A stretch of 64,000 nucleotides of DNA, taken from positions 28,299,843 through 28,363,842 of the forward strand of contig OZ026838.1 of NCBI GenBank assembly GCA_964023205.1, read 5' to 3'. This DNA comes from Lutraria lutraria. Taxonomy: Eukaryota > Mollusca > Bivalvia > Venerida > Mactridae. The notes beneath the pieces were generated by a model that saw only the letters and a program-made list of their open reading frames with translations, did not search any database and was not told the DNA's origin. The position numbers and the translations under genes are program-made. Of this stretch, positions 47,960-60,774 are shown in pieces; the stretch's first letter is position 1, and every line of letters begins with the position of its first letter.

Positions 47960-49689
47960 TAAGTATTTTGATGTTTATTCGACTGTTCTTTGGTACACTT
48001 AATTCTTTTCACCAAATTTTGAACACTGTAATGTAGAAATGGACTGGTAGGTCATAACTGCCTCGAAAAGTAGCCAAGTACTTGAATTATGTGCAATTAA
48101 TTTTAGGTCCGAAGTGCCCCACCTCTTACCGAACAATACGAGCGTTCGTAAATATATTGCGCGTTTACTGCACGAAATTTCGCTTATGACTTGCCCTCTA
48201 TGTCGATATTCGTCAATTGAAAGCCAAACTCTGATTGGTTGCTCTTTTTATGTTACCTTTTGAGTTATATTTAATGAGGTGTTATAAACACCTGTTAACA
48301 ATGCCTGCCTAATCAACTGCTAATTGAAGACCTAAAGCCTACAGGTAAATGGAAGACCTAAGGACAACCTACTAGAATACAGTATACATACATAAATAGT
48401 TATGTTACTTTCAGATTGTGCATCATCAAAATAACTTTTTAATAAGTATAAATGACAAGAAAACTATTAAAAACCTAACAAAATGCTGAGGCAGAGCTCC
48501 TTTTATAGATAAACCCGAGACATACCGTAGATATCATCTGGATTAACATTTCCACTACAGAACACCGAAAACAGCCTTGAAATCCATTTGCATATAGGGC
48601 AATCATTAATAAAAAAAGAAAACACCGTAGCAATTAATAATCAAAGTACTGAAAGTACTGTCAAAATGTGATTTTTTTCCATACAAAGCAAAAAAGTGAA
48701 ATGTACGCATATTGTTCATATAAACATGCAAATGTTTTGACATTTATCCTAACTAATCGCAAAAAAAAATCATATATTATTATACCAGTTACATATAACA
48801 GAATGATATATTAAAACAGGAGTATACTTCTACCGACACCAAATAATCTTTGATAAAAATTTTACATTTCAAGCTACATTGTTTACTTAATGATGCTTCG
48901 TCTGTGATTCGGCGATTGCCATTGCAAAATGTATGGAAGTTTATTTTCAACTCACGTGAAGTTACTGATACGTGCGCAGTTCCAGTCATTTAAAATTTTA
49001 ATTTTACAAGGTTTTCGGAAATCCTCAGCAAATGTTAAATGTAAACAAAACATAGTATTTTACTGAAATACTGAATACTTGTCAGTTATTTCTCAAGGAA
49101 GGAATGGTCAAATGAGATCAGCTGTGGGTCCTTTCTGTACCATTTTGGGAACATTTTAATGTCACAATATTGCGAGGTATTTTGTACATTGAAAATAATA
49201 CCAATTTTCAGGCATATTATGGCTTTAACATTTACATATGAAGCAGGGCATACAGTACAGTATATGTAATTGATACTGGAGAAGAGCATACACTTAACTA
49301 TATTTAAGTCTTTTAGTATTAATGATTAAAAAAGAAAAGAAATCATTGAAAAGGTTAACAACAAATTAAGACTATTCATGTAATTGCATGAAGAACTTTG
49401 TAATACACAAACAGGAGAATAAAGAAATGTCCCCCCCCCCCAAATATTACCGGTATTTGCTAGGATTTTCATGAGTAGATCTGAGCACTCCAAACAACAA
49501 ACTTATTTTCATTTTCAGCCTTAACTGAGGGAATATACCAGATACATTTGTATATTAACACTATTTAGTTGAGACCTAGCTACTTTCTTATGCGGCTTTT
49601 ACCTTTCAACCAAACTGTTATGGAGTCCAAGGACGGTTCTTAGCTTAATGATAACATAGGAACATGATAAATCACATAACAATAAAACT

Positions 49690-50040
49690 GACCTTATATT
49701 TTGTCATTTGTCACTCCCTTTTGCTCTACTGTAAGTATACGAAGTACCCACCTTGCACAAACCAGAGCCATTCCTAGAGTGTCTGTTAAAATGTCCTTAA
49801 CACTACCATAGGAAATGCCAACTGTGTCTGCTATCTCACAAATAGTTTATTTATATAAGGTTATCATTTTCCACATATTGCTCAATAGCTGAGGCATTTC
49901 GATCAGTCTTTAAACTCTAAATCTTAGACAAGCTAGGCCTTCTAGACTTTGGGACAGTTTTTACACATTCCCTACCATCCAAAAACCTCTTAAGCCAGGA
50001 ACCAATAGCACTGCTCATCAATCCTTGTGATCTCAAAATT
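49690..50040 (-). pseudogene. Mariner-type transposase remnant (N-terminal helix-turn-helix part)
   Basis: On the minus strand, pieces such as VKTVPKSRRPSLSK, then EIADTVGISYGSVKDILTDT and LGMALVCARWVLRILTVEQK are clearly the N-terminal domain of mariner transposases (EIA...GIS.GSV..IL...LGM..V.A.WVPRLLT..QK). Stops and frame changes interrupt it and no catalytic part follows, so it is dead. It lies in PATJ/MPDZ intron 1. Confidence 0.8.
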
Positions 50041-50199
50041 ATGTTGAAAGTATTTGTTATGGATACCGAATACTGTGTTTATCTTTTATTGAAGATAATA
50101 TGTTGATGTGACAAAATCAAATCATTTACATGTATGTGTTTTCAACCACATTTATCTGTTTATTTCTGTGCCTGCAGATTCTATTTTTTATAATAAAAA

Positions 50200-50425
50200 G
50201 GGGAGCCGAGGCCTACATGGTCAAGTTGTAATTGTCTCTGACTAGTAATTACTAGCCCCGGTTTCACCACTGTGAATCCAGCACAGAACTAAAATCCACA
50301 TGTGATGAAGCTGTCCAGTTAGTTTATGGAAAGGCAGTGGCTCTATCAAGGTTCTTCCAACCAATGTTAAAAACATAAAAATACCCCAAATGACCCCAAC
50401 TGTTAGTGTGATATTAAACCTCAGG
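50200..50425 (+). repeat. SINE-like element, family D, plus strand
   Basis: It ends actgttagtgtgatattaaacct, the same terminus as the 5710 element read on its own strand, and starts with a degenerate tRNA-like segment (ggcctacatggtcaagttgt ... ggtttcaccactgtgaatcc). Confidence 0.5.
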
Positions 50426-51283
50426 GAAAAAATATATTTTGTTCGAAATTAGAAAAATAGGACTGAAACAAGAATATGTTCTCATGCTAACCAAACTAAA
50501 CATTTTACCACAAATGCAAAGGAGCTCCTAAACAGTATTGGCAGAAGAAGGTCTGCTTGGATTGCTCTGAAAACTATTGTAAGCTCATTAATTGGTAGAC
50601 TTTAGCTTCAGTATTAATTCATCTCTTAAGTTGTTACATTTGTACTTAAATAATCAGTTCACTTGTTTTGTTATTATAGTTCCTAAACTGATTTATTTTT
50701 ATTTGCTGTGTACAATTCAACCTTCCCATTAGCAGAGAGATGTAATTACATACAATATACCGGTATCCTTATCAGAAATATTGATGTTAATTTTTTTTTT
50801 TTTGTGCTATAATGTATAATTATGGCTGGAAGATGTAGTTGTGGTTCAGTGTCACGTTTTTCCAATTCTGAACCAGTTATCAAGATAGACTCCTAGATAT
50901 GTCATTAACATGTTTATATCAATTAACCTTATTCTGACTCCTAATTTTGTTGTCTTATCTGAAACATAATCCTCAAGGAATGCATTTTATCAGTGTGTTG
51001 TGTCTTTAGTGTGTCGGAGTTATCTCCCTTGCACCTTGATTCATGTTGTTTTGTCTCAATGTCTGTGAAGAATCCAGATCTCTTGTAAGTTGTACAGAAG
51101 CTGTGTATAGTCTTTTGTCTATCTGTAACATTTAGGATCAGTTTTGTGTAAATTTCCTTCAAGTGCTGTACGTGTTGCATTATTTCTGAATCATACTATT
51201 CTGGTTTGAAACTTGACCAGTATTTATTAATATATGGTTTAATTGCAGCCTGTTAACTCAGAATTAATTTTCTCTAATTACAG

Positions 51284-51342
51284 AAAGTTTTATGTCAAGT
51301 GGCAGATGAATTTATAAGAAGACGAGATGTCTCTCATACATG
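51284..51342 (+). CDS. PATJ/MPDZ: PATJ/MPDZ start exon (5' UTR plus five codons)
   Basis: Acceptor taattacag, donor atg|gtaagt. Only one frame joins correctly to the L27 exon. In that frame TAA (51315-51317) precedes ATG at 51327, so translation starts MSLIH followed by a split Asp codon. The resulting length ahead of L27 agrees with vertebrate MPDZ. Because the exon has its own acceptor, at least one non-coding exon lies upstream, possibly ending at 47959. Confidence 0.75.
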
Positions 51343-54300
51343 GTAAGTTTTTTCCTGTCTTTCTTTTTTTAGTTTTAATGTATTAGGTTTATTTTTGTTT
51401 TATATTAAATATTCTTGAAAGTTATTTTAAGATTTTCATTATTTAGAGTCAGTAAATTTTATGAGCCAGAGACAAGTTAAACACCTGTAGCTTAGCAAGC
51501 TTACCCATAAATTTTTATGTGCACATAAATATATCATTCTGTGAATTTATAGTTATACATTATTAATTATATCACAGAATGTTGGGTGTTAAAATGCTCT
51601 GAGTCTGACATAAATGTTCAGATTTCGTTTAAATTCCTTCTTTTTTGTATCTTAGGTCGGTGAACTCATTAATTTCTGACAGTCACAGATCAAGAAAATG
51701 TCTTTCAGGGGTTTTCTTTATTATATAGTTGTAAGTCTGTAAAGGGTGCCTTCACCTTTGAAAATTGGTTTAAATCATGCAATTTTCCCCTAATTTCCAA
51801 TTTACTGCTTGAAATTTAATTACCCAAATTGGTTTCAGGCCAGAATTTATTCCCCGAAAGAGGCTTCAACCCGCTATTTCATCCCCATATTAATGGCTAG
51901 GGCTCCTTCCCCAAAACATTAAAGAAAACCCCTATCTTTGTATGTTATAAGACTCATAGGTTGTTTGTAAATTTTATGTAGAAATTAACTTGAAATCAAT
52001 TGTTTCTTCAGAAACAAAAATGTAAATGTTTTTCATGGAAATAAGCTGTTGTGCTTAGATGAAATCATTAACTTGACATACAGTGTGGTATTAAATGTTT
52101 TATCTATTCTATTTATTGATATATAACATTAATAATATTAACGCAATGTTTCTGGAAAATTGCTAATTCAGTCATAAAATTTAATAGATAAGCTGTTATG
52201 CTGCATATTAACAGCCAATAAGTCTGTCTATGACTCAAGTTATACGGAAGATACAGTTCATTATTATCAGTTCATTATTTGAATAAATTTACCTTGAGAG
52301 ACCATAATTGTATGTTTTGATCTTGTCTTGATAATAACCTGTCTGCATTTTATGGTCTGATGATAGATCAAATATGTTTCAAAACAAAAAATGTGTCTGG
52401 ATGATTGTACATGTATGATGAGTATTATTGTATACATGTATAGAAGTCTCCTCTAATTCTGAATTTAATTTAATTACACAAATAATTATGTTTGTATTAA
52501 TTTTTTGTTCAAAATCTTTAGTTAATTCATTTGTGTATTTTTATGTAGAAAGAAGTCTTTTTTAATCAGGAAACCTTAAGATCTGGACTTTTCTTCATGT
52601 CTAGAGAAGTCTGGATTACAAATATCGCAATGTATACCACATGACTTTTGGAGAAGCATCTGAAAATATATTTTTTCCCTCTACTGACTTATATTGTACA
52701 ATTTTCAACTCTTGGTGTTTTGAATGTGTAATTGTCATTCATTCAGAGCAATTTGTTGTGTGGAAATAACATCTTTCGTCTTTATTTCGTCGTTAAGTAT
52801 GTGGTGAAATTTGGGTTGGATGATAGGTGGTCTAGTGGTAATGCGCTAGACTACTGAACGAAAGGTTTTGGGTTGTTCGAATCAGATTCACTACCCTGCC
52901 TTCCAAATTTCTCAGGGATGCCTTTGAGTGTCTCCATCCCAACTACCAAGCCTAGTACTCAGTGTGGTTAGAAATTCACAGGAAAAAAGGTGAGGCATGT
53001 ATCGGTGCTTTACACCTGGGACAATAAAGAAACTGGAAATCTAAAGGAAATAGTGTAGGGATATCTAATGCCTGGTTTTCCTGTATCTTCTCTTCCCTCT
53101 CTCAGGGTCAGCCCTGAAATGATCATAGAAGTGGAATGGGCTGTTAAAACAACAAATTAATTACTAGTATTAGTTGAGTCCTCATAAATATCTATATATT
53201 AATTAAACTGATATCTATTCATAAATAAAGCCATGAATATGGTTTGGGATAGTGTCCCGAGGCCTTATGAAGACTTGTAGCACTTTGAATGTTTATTTGG
53301 GGAGAATGGTCACTAAATCTAAGAATATTTTAATGTTGACCTGTTTTGATATTCTATATGCAGATAGTGAGCATGCAGCAGAATGTCTGGATCATCTACA
53401 GACAATGTTATGGGAGTCAGGGGATCATTCACAAGATGAAGATGTTAGTTCACTCATATGTATGCTACAAAGTCCATTGTTTCGACAGCTCTTGGTTCTT
53501 CAAGATTCTATACAGGAACTTGAACAGGTATGAAATTATCTTCTCTAATACATTATCAAGTTGTTATACAGCTATCATACTGTTTTCTAACATACAGCCC
53601 CTTGAGACGACAGCCTAAATCTAAAGTAATTGCAGTGACGAAGACTTGAGTGTAAACTACTGTGTTAGTTGTTAAGAAATACAGGGTTACTGGTAGCCTT
53701 GACACTTTGTTAATTGCATAACACAAATTTTTTCCCAGGATTTCAGCTGTTTTTTACCTGCGTCTTATACACTGCTGCGACATATACATGGGCATTTACA
53801 GTAAATATTGAGCAGTGGACCTGATTATTGGTTAAAGGGGTGCAGGTTTATGTAGCTCTAGCCATATGGAGTCAAACAATTAACAAATCAATGACTTCTA
53901 GTTTTCTTGGCTATTCAAATTAACTGAGTTCCTGCCACAAGAGTTCACTGTTGCTAATGTTTGCAGACCAGTCAGTATTTCATCATTGGATAGATTTATG
54001 ACTTTTAAAAGATGTCAGATTCGTGAATTTTGATTGTCTGAGCGGCCGCCTCAACTCTAATTTCATGGCCTCCATACCTTATGATAGTCCTTTTGTTTTT
54101 ATGTCAAAAATCAACAACATATAAGTAGAACTTTGGAACTGGAATTCAATTTGTTAGTATATCACCATTTCCTGGCCTACAGCCATCTGACATTTGTATA
54201 AACAATATTATTTACAAAAACCTTGATGTTTTAAATATGAGATTCTGCAAGTTTGTAGCCCAAAGAATGAAATCATTAAGTGCCTCTTAAGAAATATTTT

Positions 54301-55589
54301 TGCACTTGCATGATTTCAACATTGTACCATCTAGTATAATGCAAAGCCATGCAATGTCTTTCCCTATAGACTATTTATTCTCAATGGTCTATTTCTTCCA
54401 AACATCATTAATCAGTCTAGAAGATGTATTAGTATCTATAGTTGTTGTATATTTAGACTGTAATATGTTTGTTGGGGTGAAATAGTGTAAATAGTGGAAC
54501 ATTTTTATTCTACTTACTGGTTATGTTTGGCATTTATTGTACAGCAGTAAGGTTGATTAATTTATGTTAGGTCAAGTTTTGCCCCCAATCTTATTCTTCT
54601 AGATTTCCCTATCAAATCAAATGTTGATGCCGAACTTATGAATCAGTTACTTTGATGATCTTAAACAATTTTAGGATTTGTGAAAGAAGTAGCATCTAGT
54701 TGTTTTTTTTTATTCTCATTTAATATATAATTTGAGAGGTTTTTTTTACTCATCTGTACATGAACTGCTGATGGTGAGCTAAATTGTGAGCTATAGTGAT
54801 TTCCCTGTCCATTCTCATATGTCATGTGTTATGTTTTGTCAACAATTGTTCCATTTGGAATCTCCTCTGAAATGACTGAGCCAAACAATTGCTGTCTCTT
54901 TCATATATAAAAACTTTAACCAATCCGTTTGCTTAAGATATCCTTTCAGAAAATTAATGCAGCCTCAGTCCTTCCGAATGGAATTCATGAAAACTTGGAA
55001 TTTTTCTTGAACTATTCTTGCATAGTTCATAAAGTATCAATTACTGATTATTTGACAGGGAAACAGACATGTACTACTGTGGTAACAGTCCAAAATCTCT
55101 GATTGTTTGATAGAGGTGGTAAAAAGTGAAAAAAAACTGAGTGATTGTGGAGGACGCCTAACATTGTTGTTTAAAATCTTTATATGTACTCTTTGGATCT
55201 GTTCTAAGACTATGTTTTTGACATCTATGTGTTTACATGGTAATGTGTGTTGAGTGTGTGCATGTTCTCATTCAGGTAAATGAAAGCCAAGGGTTGGATG
55301 GGTATGACTTCGCATTTCTCCCAGAACTACAGTTGGAGTCGACTGGTATAAGGAATCAAGCTTTCGAATCAGAAACCCTGAATGCATCATCTAGCTTACC
55401 ATACGAGTCAACACCAGCATACAAAGATGAGTTTCAAAAGGTTATAGATCACGATTCACATGGAAGGGAGGTCGAGACAATAAAACTGTTCAAACCAGAG
55501 AAGCAATCCCTTGGTTTCAGCGTTGTTGCTAATCCTGGAGATCCCAGTATATATGTACAAGATATACAGCCTGGAGGTATTGCAGACAG
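51284..55589 (+). CDS. PATJ/MPDZ: PATJ/MPDZ multi-PDZ scaffold, N-terminal part (3' incomplete in window)
   Basis: PATJ and MPDZ (MUPP1) are scaffolds at apical junctions. The N-terminal L27 domain pairs with PALS1 of the Crumbs complex, followed by many PDZ domains. Exons here: 51284-51342 (ATG at 51327, in-frame TAA upstream at 51315), 53364-53527 and 55276-55589. The joined N-terminus MSLIHDSEHAAECLDHLQTM continues into the L27 motif LQSPLFRQLLVLQDSIQELE (MPDZ: LQSPLFSQILSLQTSVQQLK). About 80 linker residues then lead to PDZ1 with LGFSVV as the carboxylate-binding loop and IYVQDIQPGGIADR. The last exon ends inside PDZ1 with two bases of an Arg codon. The next exon is not found before the window ends, so that intron exceeds 8.4 kb. 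Invertebrates usually have one or two such genes, so PATJ and MPDZ cannot be told apart here. Confidence 0.93.
52815..53160 (+). repeat. SINE, family C, PATJ/MPDZ intron 1
   Basis: A tRNA-like head (ggtggtctagtggtaatgcg, ctagactactgaacgaaagg, ttcgaatca) is followed by a long body and the 3' segment gggatatctaatgcctgg ... cctgtatcttctcttccctc. The 3' segment recurs, inverted, at 17150. Confidence 0.72.
53364..53527 (+). CDS. PATJ/MPDZ: PATJ/MPDZ L27 domain exon
   Basis: Acceptor atatgcag, donor cag|gtatga. It encodes SEHAAECLDHLQTMLWESGD, then SQDEDVSSLICMLQSPLF and RQLLVLQDSIQELEQ. The alignment to the L27 domain of MPDZ/PATJ is straightforward (HAAERLQ...GD...EDKLSLL...LQSPLF.Q). Confidence 0.93.
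55276..55589 (+). CDS. PATJ/MPDZ: PATJ/MPDZ linker and first half of PDZ1
   Basis: Acceptor tcattcag, donor ag|gtaggt. About 63 polar residues precede VETIKLFKPEKQSLGFSVVA, the first strand and binding loop of PDZ1. The exon stops after GGIADR, a position where PDZ1 is split by an intron here. Confidence 0.93.
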
Positions 55590-56324
55590 GTAGGTGACTG
55601 ATTGTTCAAAATCAATTGTCCATAATTACTTGGACTGCATATCTGCATACTTTAAGTACAATATGATATAGGACTTGAATGCCTATACAAATACTGCAGT
55701 ACACTGTTTCAATGTCCATTGGCAAATTTGCTGTGTGATTTCTTTTCTTTGATTGATGCATTGTCTTGTTTTTGATTTTGCACAAGACAAATTTGAAATG
55801 ATTCTCCATATCTCTGATTGCTTATTTAACCACTATATGAAACTTATACTGCATATGATATTCAGTAAGTCTGAACACCTTAACAATTATTTGTTAATTG
55901 TAGTTTATTGTCCAATCTTTGATTATAAAATTTGTCTGTGTATAATGTGATCTTTTTCTAAAGTTATAGTTAAATCTTACCATTTGTTCAGTATACCTCT
56001 GAACTTGGTATCATCTAATTTTTTACTTGAATTTAGAGTGTTGCCTTCAAGTCAGTTTGATCAACCTAGGCCAGGCTGTTAATGGAAGTAATAATATTAT
56101 TATTATTATATATGTTCATTGGCTATGTAATGGGGCATAGATAATATTTTGAAAATAACCCTAAAATACTTACAGATACAGCTGCAAGATCCTGTCAAAT
56201 TGTTTATATCCTAGTAGGATGTGAATGTTTTTATTGATTCATGATCTCATTGAAATATTTTATGGTAATCTGATAATGTCAATTCAGGGTGCTCACTCAG
56301 ACTTCAAATGTTAAGGTTAAAAAG

Positions 56325-56512
56325 ACCCGTCTCCGTGGTTAAGTGGTTAAGGTCGCCCAGCTACTGACCATGTCTCTTTATGTGAGAAAGTAGGCAGTTG
56401 CTTATGGAGGTTGGGAGTCTAGTACTGGTTCTTCACAGGAACAGTGATTAGGTGAACTGTCCGCCACATATGACTCTGACTGTTGGAAAGGGGCATGAAA
56501 CTCGATATAAAA
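56325..56512 (+). repeat. tRNA-derived SINE, family A, copy 4 with deleted B-box
   Basis: The head keeps ccgtggttaagtggttaaggtcg, then jumps to cagctactgacc, so the B-box segment is missing. The body and the ctcgatata tail match the other family A copies. Confidence 0.75.
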
Positions 56513-57214
56513 ATGATCCTAAACTGATAATAATATTGAAGAGTCAGCAACATTTCTAACCAATATAATAGTAAATTTGACACTTTGCTAGTCAGAAGAT
56601 TTATTTTGCTGGTTTAAAGAGTCAAAAAGCCATTACAAGGGCCAAGTGATAGCCATGTACAGTCAACATTTACAAGGTATTGATTAGACAATCATGAATT
56701 GAGCATGATTTATGACTGTGGTTGGAACACTTTCCTTACAGATCTATGTCACTGAATTGGCTATTGATGTGTCACAATTGAATAGCTTAAGATGTTTTTC
56801 TAATGTAACTCTCTCACTTTGTGTGTCTGGAAGAAAGCTAATAGACTGACAACATGAACATTCTAATTGTTACATTACATGATGTGACCATTTCTGTCTG
56901 TTTTCATTAGATTCATGATCTCCCCTGTTATGTTTTATGTATGTCTATGATTACCTTAGAGAATTGTATTTCCAAAGTGTTTTTCTCATTCTACTTCAAC
57001 TATGAAGAAATGTGGAAATTTTGCCTATTCATGGTAATTACTATGCCAGTTTGTTATTCTTTACATAAACTGATGTTTATACTGAAGTATTCTTTGTATG
57101 AATTGGATATATAAAAATATCTGCATTTTGTTGACAATTTGTTGTTATAAGATCATATATTTGATGTTTGGTATGTACAGTATAATGAAACAAACATGAA
57201 CATGTAGTTGTAAC

Positions 57215-58530
57215 CGTGATCTAGTTGTAAGGACTATCTTAGTCCTAATTCTTACAGTGATCTAGTTGTAAGGACTATCTTAGTCCTGATTCTTACAGTG
57301 ATCTAGTTGTACGGACAATATTTTAGTCCTAATTCTTACAGTGATCTAGTTGTAAGGACTATCTAGTCCTAATTCTTACAGTGATCTAGTTGTAAGGACT
57401 ATCTAGTCCTAATTCTTACAGTGATCTAGTTGTAAGGACTATCTAGTCCTAATTCTTACAGTGATCTAGTTGTAATGACTATCTAGTCCTAATTCTAACA
57501 GTGATCTAGTTGTAAGGACTATCTAGTCCTGATTCTTACAGTGATCTAGTTGTAAGGACTATCTAGTCCTAATTCTTACAGTGATCTAGTTGTAAGGACT
57601 ATCTAGTCCTGATTCTTACAGTGATCTAGTTGTAAGGACTATCTAGTCCTAATTCTTACAGTGATCTAGTTGTAAGGACTATCTAGTCCTGATTCTTACA
57701 GTGATCTAGTTGTAAGGACTATCTAGTCCTAATTCTTACAGTGATCTAGTTGTAAGGACTATCTTAGTCCTAATTCTTACAGTGATCTAGTTGTAAGGCC
57801 TATCTTAGTCCTGATTCTTACAGTGATCTAGTTGTAAGGCCTATCTAGTCCTAATTCTTACAGTGATCTAGTTGTAAGGACTATCTAGTCCTAATTCTTA
57901 CAGTGATCTAGTTGTAAGGCCTATCTTAGTCCTAATTCTTACAGTGATCTAGTTGTAAGGACTATCTTAGTCCTGATTCTTACAGTGATCTAGTTGTAAG
58001 GACAATATTTTAGTCCTAATTCTTACAGTGATCTAGTTGTAAGGACTATCTTAGTCCTAATTCTTACAGTGATCTAGTTGTAAGGACAATATTTTAGTCC
58101 TAATTCTTACAGTGATCTAGTTGTAAGGACTATCTTAGTCCTGATTCTTACAGTGATCTAGTTGTAAGGACTATCTAGTCCTAATTCTTACAGTGATCTA
58201 GTTGTAAGGACTATCTTAGTCCTAATTCTTACAGTGATCTAGTTGTAAGGCCTATCTTAGTCCTGATTCTTACAGTGATCTAGTTGTAAGGCCTATCTTA
58301 GTCCTGATTCTTACAGTGATCTAGTTGTAAGGACTATCTAGTCCTAATTCTTACAGTGATCTAGTTGTAAGGACTATCTAGTCCTAATTCTTACAGTGAT
58401 CTAGTTGTAAGGACTATCTAGTCCTAATTCTTACAGTGATCTAGTTGTAAGGACTATCTAGTCCTAATTCTTACAGTGATTTAGTTGTAAGGACTATCTT
58501 AGTCCTGATTCTTATAGTGATTTAGTTATA
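57215..58530. repeat. 40-bp satellite array, about 32 copies
   Basis: The unit is agtgatctagttgtaaggac followed by tatctagtcctaattcttac. Variants are 42 bp (tatcttagtcct), 44 bp (caatattttagtcct) and a ggcctat form. Inside each unit AGGACTA and TAGTCCT can pair, and CTTAC and GTAAG pair around the agtgatctagtt block. Between about 57500 and 57740 units ending taattc and gattc alternate, an 80-bp higher-order period. Confidence 0.93.
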
Positions 58531-58749
58531 AAGCATCTGTTGCCTGAATCTTTGTTCTGTTGTTTGAATCTTGGTTGTAGTCCCGTCGTAGACATCTACA
58601 TGTATATTGTAGTGCCCAATTAGGTATCTAATAATGAACAGTGTGTAATTTATTCATAGACTGCATAATGTTAATTTTATAAACCAGTCTTAGATTATGG
58701 TGTTACAAATATGTTTGTGGTTCTTTTTAAGAATAAGCCAGTTGAGTAA

Positions 58750-59340
58750 CACATTATATCCCCCACCGAAAGGCGTAGGGATATCAAAAATGGTAGGAGT
58801 GCTTCCGTACGCACCCAGGTGTCGTTATGGGGTTAGGGTTAGGGTAAGTACAAGTTGTCGTTATGGGGTTCCAGTACGGACGTACTCACTGAAGTGATGT
58901 TGTGGGGTGCCGCCTTTGGTCTTCTTTTGATCTTCTAAACCCCACAAGCAACATTTTTGCACCCCATAAGCACAAATTTTCCCCACAATGTCGGTTTGTA
59001 CGTGCATCCATGCATCCGTCACACTTTCGTCTGTGCAACTCCTACATTTTCCATGTAATTTTAACCATACTTTCACAGAATGATTACCATCAAGTGCTGC
59101 TGTGCATATCATCAGAGTTTTGCGATTGAATTATTTTTTGAGGAAGTTATTGCCCTTTTTTGTTTGTCTTGTATATTTCCATGCACATTTTACCACACTT
59201 CATTAAAATGATTTTCACCAAGTTATTCACTACATTTCCTTTTGTTTTTCCTCTTTTTTAAAAAAGATAAGCAAATTCTGACTAAAATGCACCTGTGACA
59301 GGAGATACACTGTCTGTGACACCTTCTTGTTATAAAGGAA
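58750..59340. repeat. Dispersed mollusc-type repeat with GGGGTTAGGGTTAGGG patch
   Basis: It has segments gtctgtgcaactcctacatt, accatcaagtgctgctgtgc, attattttttgaggaagtta and a caccttcttgtt end. Two TTAGGG units at about 58832 are too few for a telomeric tract. Open frames on both strands here are spurious. Confidence 0.5.
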
Positions 59341-60229
59341 TTTGTTGCATTGGTTACTTTTGAATATGCATGGCTTTGTGTTAATACTATCTATGCGAAA
59401 TACTATCCTTTCATTTTGAGTGATGCTGCCTGTGATTTATACAAAAAAGTCTCCATCTGGAAGTTGTTGGCATTACTGGATATGAATTGATTGATCCTAA
59501 TATTGTAGGAATACAAGATACTGATATGGCCATGTTCGACCAGTTTGTTCAGACATTATTTATCAATTATGACATTATGTAGGTGTATCTGTTACTGAGA
59601 CATGACAGAAAATGTATATTGGTAGATCACTGATATATTATTTATGTCTGGAGAAAATCTGGTGCTTTATTTGGGGCTTTCAGACAATTGTGTTGTTTGT
59701 TTCCAATCAAACATACATTTATTGTGATTGTTCCAAATTAACATTCTGCAAATGAATCAAGCACAGTCTGTCTCTATTCATTTACTATTAACCTGAATGT
59801 AGAATGGTTGTCTGCTTTGCTGTCTACTGTGTGTCTGATATCCATTTTGCATGCACTCACAGTGCTAGGAGTTTGTGATGTCGTTTGTTTGGTAGTAACT
59901 TCAGGTTTGGAATTTATAAGTATCATAATTTATTTGTAAATTATATAGATTTATTAATCTCTGTTGTTAAAAATACATAAAATACATTTTTGTATGCTTT
60001 TTTACATGAATGATGTAATAATGACAGTAAGCTGGTTTGTTAGTGAAATGAAGTGGTTAATTGACATTCTGCTGCCTAATGTCTTGGTGAATATAAAAAA
60101 TACCATTAATATCTGAATATGCTTTGTATGGTGATATAAAATAAACATATACATCATATTCTAATGGTATTGTTTTCGTTCTTATCTGGCTGATTTGAGC
60201 TGATCTTATGGGTTCGTTAATTCAATGGA

Positions 60230-60293
60230 TGGTTGAGTTTGACTGGTCAGATCTTAATTAGACATGGTTGAGTTTGACTGGTCAGATCTTAAT
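60230..60293. repeat. 35-bp direct duplication
   Basis: tggttgagtttgactggtca followed by gatcttaat occurs at 60230 and again at 60265. Confidence 0.8.
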
Positions 60294-60774
60294 AATATTA
60301 TTATGTTTGTAAAGAATTGTTCTCAGTAAGAATATTGGTGTTGAACATTATTAAACACATAATAGTATTATACAAGTGTTCCCATATTTATATATTATTT
60401 AGAGATTAATATGTGATATGATGATATTATTATTTATTGATTACTTGTTGTCTTTATGACTAGATGTTGTCGTGTGATTGCAGGTATCACATTGAGGTTA
60501 TTGTATATCTCATTAGAATTCCTATACACATTTTCCCTTCTAAACTGAACAAGCAACTCAATTTTTTGATAATAACAAAAAATTTGATTATTTGATAAAT
60601 GAACTTTTTATCAGTATAATTCAGATTACTAAACATTTCCCTGAGGAAGCTCCAGCAGTTAGTATCAAGATATTTCCTCCTAGTTTTTTTTATCAATTTT
60701 TGTGATTATGAAGATACCGTGGTGTAATGTGTTTTAATGAAGTTTCTATGTATTCAAACTCAATTAAACATTGA

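Larger units (their letters stand above)
47960..51283 (+). other. PATJ/MPDZ: Probable first intron of PATJ/MPDZ
   Basis: It lies between the proposed non-coding exon and the start-codon exon. It contains the mariner remnant (49690), a SINE-like element (50200), a family E terminal piece (48643) and a poly-C run near 49431. No exon was recognised. Confidence 0.4.

Noticed and set aside
57215..58530. Regular short repeats resembling a CRISPR array
   Set aside because: There are no unique spacers; the whole 40-bp unit repeats, and the setting is an intron of an animal gene. It is a satellite.
58829..58852. GGGTTAGGGTTAGGG resembling telomere sequence
   Set aside because: Only about two units within a longer dispersed repeat; too short to mean a telomere or fusion point.
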